Shown: one piece after another, positions 58,116 to 64,000 of the stretch
How the letters are laid out: each line of letters begins with the position of its first letter
How positions within the stretch are numbered: position 1 is the stretch's first letter
Origin: Melampsora larici-populina 98AG31
Lineage: Eukaryota; Basidiomycota; Pucciniomycetes; Pucciniales; Melampsoraceae
Assembly (NCBI RefSeq): GCF_000204055.1
Contig: NW_006768798.1
Coordinates: forward strand, 665,306-729,305
Direction: 5' to 3'
DNA length: 64,000 nt
The notes under the pieces: generated by a model
The model's input: only the letters and a program-made list of their open reading frames with translations
What the model was told of the DNA's origin: nothing
The model's database searches: none
Translations under genes and position numbers: made by a program

Positions 58116-61100
58116 CAACGTCGAAACCGCTGCGCTACGCACAGCAATATCAGGGGTACTGGATAGTGGTGTGAAGTACCACTATCCTGAGGACACGCTA
58201 CGCACCACTATCTCGGAGGACCCGCTATGACATTTATGTAGTGGCGTGGGTAAGTCACTACCGGCCACTACAATATTTGCGCACTATCGCTACGATAGCG
58301 CACACAGTTTATGTTAAGTATGAACATAGAATTTTATTAAAAGTCATATAAAGAATATCTGGCAAACATATACAAGAATCATTAAAAAGCTGAGTAAGAG
58401 AGTAGACGAATAGGAAAAAAAGAAAAAACAAAATGTATTAAGGATAGTTTAGAAGTAGAAGGGGATCTAAATGAATGAGATAAAAAATGAGACTGTGAGT
58501 GAATGTAGGAAAAAAACAAAGCCAAACTGATTCAAAGAGAGTAAAGAAACAAAAGATCGAGTCAGACTGAAAGAGAGAGGATATAATAATAAGAAAAAAA
58601 GAAAGATCGATTCATCTTCTGTCCATCTTTTCCACCAAGGCAAAAGCCTCAGAAAACTCGCCAGGAACCTTTATCCCCGCCCTAAGCCACTCCCGAGAAG
58701 AAGCACATCGCTCGATGGTACGGCTACTCATAGCCGATCGATCAGACCCACACACGTCAGCTGCACCTGAAAAACATCGTTCACATGAACAAGTTGTTCC
58801 TGAACATGCCAGAAAGTCACGAGCCATGATTGAAAGGACCGGGAATGCCCCTGAATTGTCCTAAAACAGAAGAGGTCATTAGAAACTTTGAGTATGATGA
58901 AAATGAAACGAAAACATACCTTCCACCACGATAAAAGTGTGCCAGCAGTGAGTGGGAATTTCCCTGACATATAACCCTCATACTCTTGCTCGGTATCATC
59001 ATTAGGTCCGGATGCGTTTGAAGCAAAGACATTATACTCATCGTCGGTGACAGTAGTATCTTGCTGATTAGATATGACGAGTGCAGATGGGTGACTGGCT
59101 TGGTATTTAGTTGAATAAGAGTCCATTTCGCGCTCCATAACTCTTTGAACATGAGCAACTTGTGTTGGATGATGAAGTTCGAAGAACTTCATTCTGAGAC
59201 GAGGGTTGAGGACAGTGGCAATGACGATCGCGTCGCATTGAAGAGCCTCTGATTCGTATGATTGAAGGCAATTAACCATGCTAGTAATCATGGTTTGGAG
59301 ACTGGCGTAAGGAGTATGTAAGCCAAGTTTTTCCAGTGAAGTTCGGACACGGTGATAGTCAAGTAGAAGAATGGCTGCTGTCGAGTGGTCACCCTCCACT
59401 CTGGATGTGGCTAATACAATAACCTGGTCAAGTCATTAGGTCTCAGTAAACGAGTATGATACATAATTGAAAGAAATGAGACAGTTTAGAACTATACTAA
59501 CTTCCATAACCTCATTCAAAGCTGAAGCGCATAACCATTCACTCTTTGATATCGATATTTCGTCAAAATAACCTTCTTCATCATTTGCCAACATCTGATT
59601 GATAACCTGAAAGCAAGAGGCATTCTCAGTAAAATTCAAAGTTAGACGGAGATCATGAAACAAAACTAACCTCAGCTCCATCAACCATGATTGATCGGCT
59701 CTGATGTAGACCATTCCATTTGCTGGACGCACCAAGAATGGGACAACGCAAGGTCCTACCCAAATCCTTAGCACGATTACGGAATTCAAGACGTCGAGAA
59801 GGCCGCCGGGCAATGAGGCGGCTCACACGATCAATCTACACACATCAAGGTCAGCGTTGAAGATCAGGAAGTGATTGAGTAAAAAATAGAAGAATAAGGT
59901 GAAATAAATGTACCTTCTTGATTGCCTGAACCACCAGATCAGGCCTGGCTCTGCTTGATCCAGGCAAGACACTAGAGGGGTGAGATGATTGTAGAACATT
60001 ACTATCAGATTCACTACCAGAATCACCGTTGCAAACGTCTGCTTTGCTAGCACGATCAGCATCTTGGTCAACATCTGAATCTTCGTCGTCTTTGGCTTCA
60101 AATTGATCATTTCCATCATTTAATGTAATCGAGGGGGTAGGGATGTTGAATAAAGGTTGGGTGGTTGGCTTTGTGTGGCCAGTATCGATTCCAATTGAAG
60201 CTAGACCGTGCTTCACAAGTAAGGCAAGCTTGTGGGCGTAGCAGCGGATCTGCATGCGACAAGCTGGCCAATCAACGCTAGGGGAAGCCTCCAAAAACAT
60301 ACGCTGCAATTCGTAAGCAAGCGTGGCATTGTTCGAGCCCGAATCTGTGGTTTGGGCTAACATGTAGTTAAATCAAAAAAAAAAATTAGATTGAAGTTGA
60401 AAACATGAGATGCAAAGTGAAAATAAAAACTCATCTTATGGTGAAGGCCATGTTTGACGAGGTACCGACCAACAGGTTGAGCAAGCAAGACACCTGAATG
60501 GTTCCATGCAGCAAGTTTAAGACTAAGATGAATGGTCCGGAACTCCCACTGATCGTCGATGAATGTGACATTCATTCCAATGAATGCATACCGGCTCCGA
60601 CGGGTGGTCCAGCCATCATGGATGAGGCAGAACTTACTCGAGTTGTTCTAAATTGAGATGAGGAGTTAGAAAAGTTGGAATCATGATCATTAGCATTGAA
60701 AACTTACCTTGATGGTTTCTAGAACCGTCTGTTGCAACCCATGGTGAAGACGCTTGGCAGCGTTTGCAGCCCATACCGCTGATCGAAGAGTCGCTGATAC
60801 GTTTGACAATCAAAAGGCAGCTCGCAAGGGGGAATCCTGAATTTGAGCCCATGGCAGAGCTTGTCGAATCACCCAGATAACACAAATGAGATTAAGAAGT
60901 TCAACGCTGAACCTGTCCTTTGAAACAAAAGAGTCGAGAGTGGCCAAAGATTTTGCCTCCAATGCTTGTTGCTGCTCCGCCCAGGAGGGTGGAAGATCAA
61001 CACCTGCCGCTATCGCTTGAGCTCGCCTGGGGCAAGCTGGCCGTCCTTTGCTCCCATCTCGATGTCCGTAAAGATTATAATAGCTGGTCATACCTTTGAG

Positions 61101-62546
61101 AAAACGGCCTCGGCACCACCGGCACTTGTAGAGTCGTGGATCACCAGAGGTCTGAAAAACAATAAAGTTCATAGTTAGATTCCAATTTGTTATACAAAAA
61201 AGTAGAAAACCCACCTGGCCATTTGGATAAATTGGAGAATGAAAATACTTCAGAAGCTCCTTAACTCGAGCAAGTTGAGATGCCCTGATACCAGTCCGTG
61301 GTCTGCTGGGTATGATTTCATTTTCTGAGTCTTGATCAAGATCAATACAGTCGGGCACTGTCTCCTTCTACAAATGGATAGATAAAACAAGATTAATACA
61401 AGCCTGTTCAAGTAAACAATCTGGATAATGTGATGAATATACTCACAGATGCCTTTTTTCTTTTTTTGCCAACATTTTGATCTGACTGACAATTGGCTCG
61501 CTTCTTGGTTAAAGGTGATGGAGGTTGGAACGCTTCTTGATCTTCTTCAGAATTTGCGAGAAAGAGTCCATCGATTGGAGCAAACAGAGTGTTAGTGCTG
61601 GAGGGACCGGGAGTTGGAGAACGAGTTGGTGACACAAGCTGAAGAGACCTTCGAGAGTCCGCTGAGGTAAAGACAAAGCCCGGCGAGGGTTGAATAGGAG
61701 ATCTTGGGCGAAGAGAGCGAGTTGAAGGAGCCAAATTAATCCGAGAATTGGTTCGAATTGGCTGCTCCGACATGATTACACAGGGAGCAGTAATGATTGA
61801 GGTAAACGTGATAGTAAACAGATAGTGGTGGATAAGATTAATGGTGGTTTTGTTGAGATTGGAATGGTTTCGTTGAAAAATAAGAAGAACGGATCTAAAA
61901 ATCGAAAAAGGAGAAAGTCGGATAAGATAACTGAGGTCTTGTATCTAACGGTGGTAAATAAGATGTGATTGGACAAAATCGAATAATTGAATAGGGCTGA
62001 AATGGATGGTCGGATTGAAATAATGAAGAAAAAATCTAGAATCTAGAATTCGATAAAGGGGAGGAAAGGTCAGAAATAGAACTGATCAAAGGTATGTCTT
62101 TTATACCTATCAAGTTTGAACTTACTTGGTGATATCGATCCGGCCATTTCTGTTCTTGAGGACCCTTCTTCCCATTGATTGGTGGGGGAGAGAGTTAGAA
62201 AATGATCTCGTGATCATTTGAGGGTGGTGAATTGTAAATTCAGTCGGTTGAGTGAGTATGGAGTCAGAATGTCTTCTTGGGCACAGGTCAGAGGGAATGG
62301 ATACTACTTACATGTATGGGCGTGTGGGCGTGGCGGCCATGGGGTTATACAGGTCATAGCGCTCGCTATGTGTGCCACTATGACCGTGGACATGCTACAT
62401 CTAAGCCCGAGCGTTGCACATGACCCACTACAGGAAATTTTGGTTTCCAAATAGGGCTGTGCACCAGCCACTACGACCGCACCCCCTATTTTCAGTGGAA
62501 GTCCCGCAGCGCTTCCACTATCTATGGCGGTGCGGTTTCGACGTTG
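58116..62546 (-). mobile_element. hAT-3: different hAT family nested in hAT-2
   Basis: 4431 bp with 15-bp inverted tips CAACGTCGAAACCGC and a 7-bp duplication TTGAGAA (58109-58115, 62547-62553). Subterminal regions are rich in CCACTA/TAGTGG and GCGC words. Termini and protein differ from hAT-1/2. Confidence 0.88.
58612..61773 (-). pseudogene. hAT-3 transposase (multi-exon), one in-frame TGA
   Basis: First exons 61447-61773, 61215-61367 and one from 61151 join in phase. Ser/Pro-rich N-terminus MSEQPIRTN; BED-like finger YKCRWCRGRFLKGM, then YGHRDG; core motifs FCLIHDGWTTRRSRYAFIGM, AQTTDSGSNNATLAYELQRM (catalytic Asp region), IRCYAHKLALLV, VLNPRLRMKFFE; dimerisation domain FPVLSIMARDFLACSGT, then SCERCFSGAAD, ending MDRR at 58612. 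At least nine exons with introns of 50-70 bp. TGA at 60810-60812 lies within a conserved stretch (SPLRAAF*LSNVSATLRS), so unless read through this copy is dead. Confidence 0.8.
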
Positions 62547-64000
62547 TTGAGAAGCATGTCACGCGCAGCTGGTAGAAGTTGATTATGATCGTATTTTTCC
62601 TGGACCTAAAGCAAGAAAGTGTTATTGATGTTAAAATCACATTTGGGAGTTGTGAAGATGAGCAGTACATAGAAGGAACTGCACCTTCATCAAGCCCTCG
62701 ATAACAACTGTATAGATGGGAATTACGTCTTGCATTGTTGGGAACCTTCTTTTACACAACAAATCTGTAGCCTCACTGAGGGGTTCAAGAAAGTCGCACA
62801 TTTGTTGAACATAGTCCCACTCAAGTGGGGTCAGAGCAAACTTGGTGGCTTCTGTACGTTCGCAATACCTCATACAGGCTACTTTGAGTCAAAGAGCTCG
62901 TTTGAGCATGAAATACAATGAGTTCCATCGTGTTGGAACATCAACAGACAGCCTGTCAATGCGATCGGTTTTGTTGACAGTTTCTTGCTCATCCGGGTTT
63001 TTGTGTGTCTTGAACTGGAAGAATTGAAGGGCTTCATCTTGTGCAGCGATGTCTTCTGTGTCATCAGTGAGGTTGGTATCAGAAGTGGCGTCAAGGGACC
63101 GAATAAGGCCTACAACACTTGCGAAAGCTTGACTACGTTGAGGAGTCTTTCGTGTGTATATGGCTAGCCCATGAACACGTGCGTAGATTGTACTTAGATC
63201 AACTGAAGCATTGTCGGGGGGGTCAACAATCATAGCTAATGTTGGAGGAACATGGTCTTCATCCAGATCCGAATCATCTCCAAATACCTTAAGGCCCTCC
63301 TTCGCAGCTAAATTGATTACGTGACCACAGCATCCAAGCAGCTGGTCCTCTTCAAATTCAATATCAGGCTCTTCCAAAAGCAAACGTCCTATCGTTTTGT
63401 TAACACTTGCATTGTCCGCAGTCAAGGCAGAGATCTTTGAACAACAATTGTATCTTCTCAGATACTTGAGAATTAGTTCGGTGAAATTTTCACCATCATG
63501 GGCACCTGTGGTCAAGTAAGAAAACAGTTTGATCAAATGTCAATTGATAAAACAGAATCACATAAGTGTTGTAAGACTAAACTTCGATTTGCGGCATTCC
63601 AATCACCACATCCATTAATTTCCAATCTTTTGAGATATAATGACCCGTAATCCCCAAAAACCCATGATTATTTGGCGAGGTCCAAGCGTCTTGGGTGAAG
63701 GCCACATAGGACGCTTCAGCAAAACATACATCCTTTATGTAGTTTTCAAAATTCTGATAGACCTTTCTACAGTGCTGAGCAATTGAATGACGCTGTACAA
63801 GCATGCTGCCTATTTGAGGATTTGCAAGTAGAAGAAGCTTTCTGAAAGACAACCTATTGACAATAGCGTAAGGAAGGTCACAGTCGGCTATAAAATAGGA
63901 AATTGCTGTTTTTAAAGTTTGAATGTTGAGTGTATCAACTGGTTCGGCCTTGAATTTCTTCAAGAATCCATCAAGACTAGATTGATTGCTTAAGTTTTCA

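Larger units (their letters stand above)
57446..63963 (-). pseudogene. hAT-2 transposase split by hAT-3
   Basis: Read right to left: LKTAISYFIADCDLPYAIV (63.9 kb), AFTQDAWTSPNNHGFLGITG, GAHDGENFTELI, ALTADNASVNKTIGRLLLEE, LGCCGHVINLAAK, VPTRWNSLYFML, YCERTEATKFALT, VIEGLMKV. hAT-3 then intervenes, followed by LEEYFRDALRKP, ATILNPRLKMKFFE and the dimerisation domain LAQMAKMYWGIPATSTSSEGAFS ending 57446. Removal of hAT-3 with one TTGAGAA joins DMLL to KLEEYF in frame. The BED finger is past the window edge. An in-frame TGA (62889-62891) sits at the same codon as TGA 40357-40359 of hAT-1 (RAL*LK / HAL*LK). Confidence 0.88.
57089..64000 (-). mobile_element. hAT-2: second copy of the hAT-1 family, right end outside window
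   Basis: Left tip TCAACCTGAGCCCC at 57089, preceded by GATGTTGG as the presumed 8-bp duplication; the partner is beyond 64000. Minus-strand transposase gene, interrupted by hAT-3. Confidence 0.85.

Noticed and set aside
1..64000. CRISPR arrays, bacterial operons or phage genes
   Set aside because: The window has spliced eukaryotic genes throughout; the tandem repeats seen lack regular unique spacers.

Overview
The window reads as nuclear DNA of a transposon-rich basidiomycete, most likely a rust fungus (Pucciniales). The evidence is AT-rich sequence, many short GT-AG introns of about 50-90 bp, fungal gene families (CBM19-like secreted protein, fungal P450, BCS1, TMEM135-like, wax-synthase-type MBOAT) and long runs of nested transposons. 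The species cannot be fixed from sequence alone.

Layout. 1-1122: 3' part of a CBM19-like secreted protein gene. 1123-6856: gene-poor DNA with local duplications and at most a decayed exon. 6862-13453: a young Ty1/copia retrotransposon on the minus strand (TSD GAATG), its pol gene split by a 1.14-kb CACTA-like element. 13454-18565: repeats and two small DNA transposons, with a GC-rich patch near 17.7-18.0 kb. 18566-20658: a seven-exon cytochrome P450. 22717-24431: a six-exon BCS1-like AAA ATPase. 24.7-27.1 kb: two MITEs. 29133-35290: a compact gene block, namely an unknown acidic protein (minus), a divergent TMEM135-like membrane protein (plus) and an MBOAT wax-synthase-like acyltransferase (minus).

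From 35.7 kb to the end the window is almost entirely nested mobile elements. 35708-37780 is a three-level nest of small inverted-repeat elements. 38214-41666 is a dead hAT element (hAT-1) carrying a small CACTA-like insertion. 42655-51661 is a 9-kb MULE (MULE-1; long TIRs, 9-bp TSD ATTAAATAC) whose minus-strand gene encodes a WRKY-GCM1-type zinc finger, a DDE transposase and a C-terminal USP-like cysteine-protease domain. Two 1.62-kb LTR-like elements have inserted into it at CCGT. About 51.7-57.0 kb holds a diverged second member (MULE-2) with the same domain order. 57089 to the window end is hAT-2, same family as hAT-1, split by a 4.4-kb element of another hAT family (hAT-3).

The host genes show no operon-like logic; the only tight arrangement is the divergent pair at 29948/30171. 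The most interesting system is the MULE family coding for a ubiquitin-protease-like domain. Several nests can be unpicked exactly: removing the insert plus one TSD copy restores the host reading frame for CACTA in copia, LTR-like copy A in MULE-1, and hAT-3 in hAT-2.
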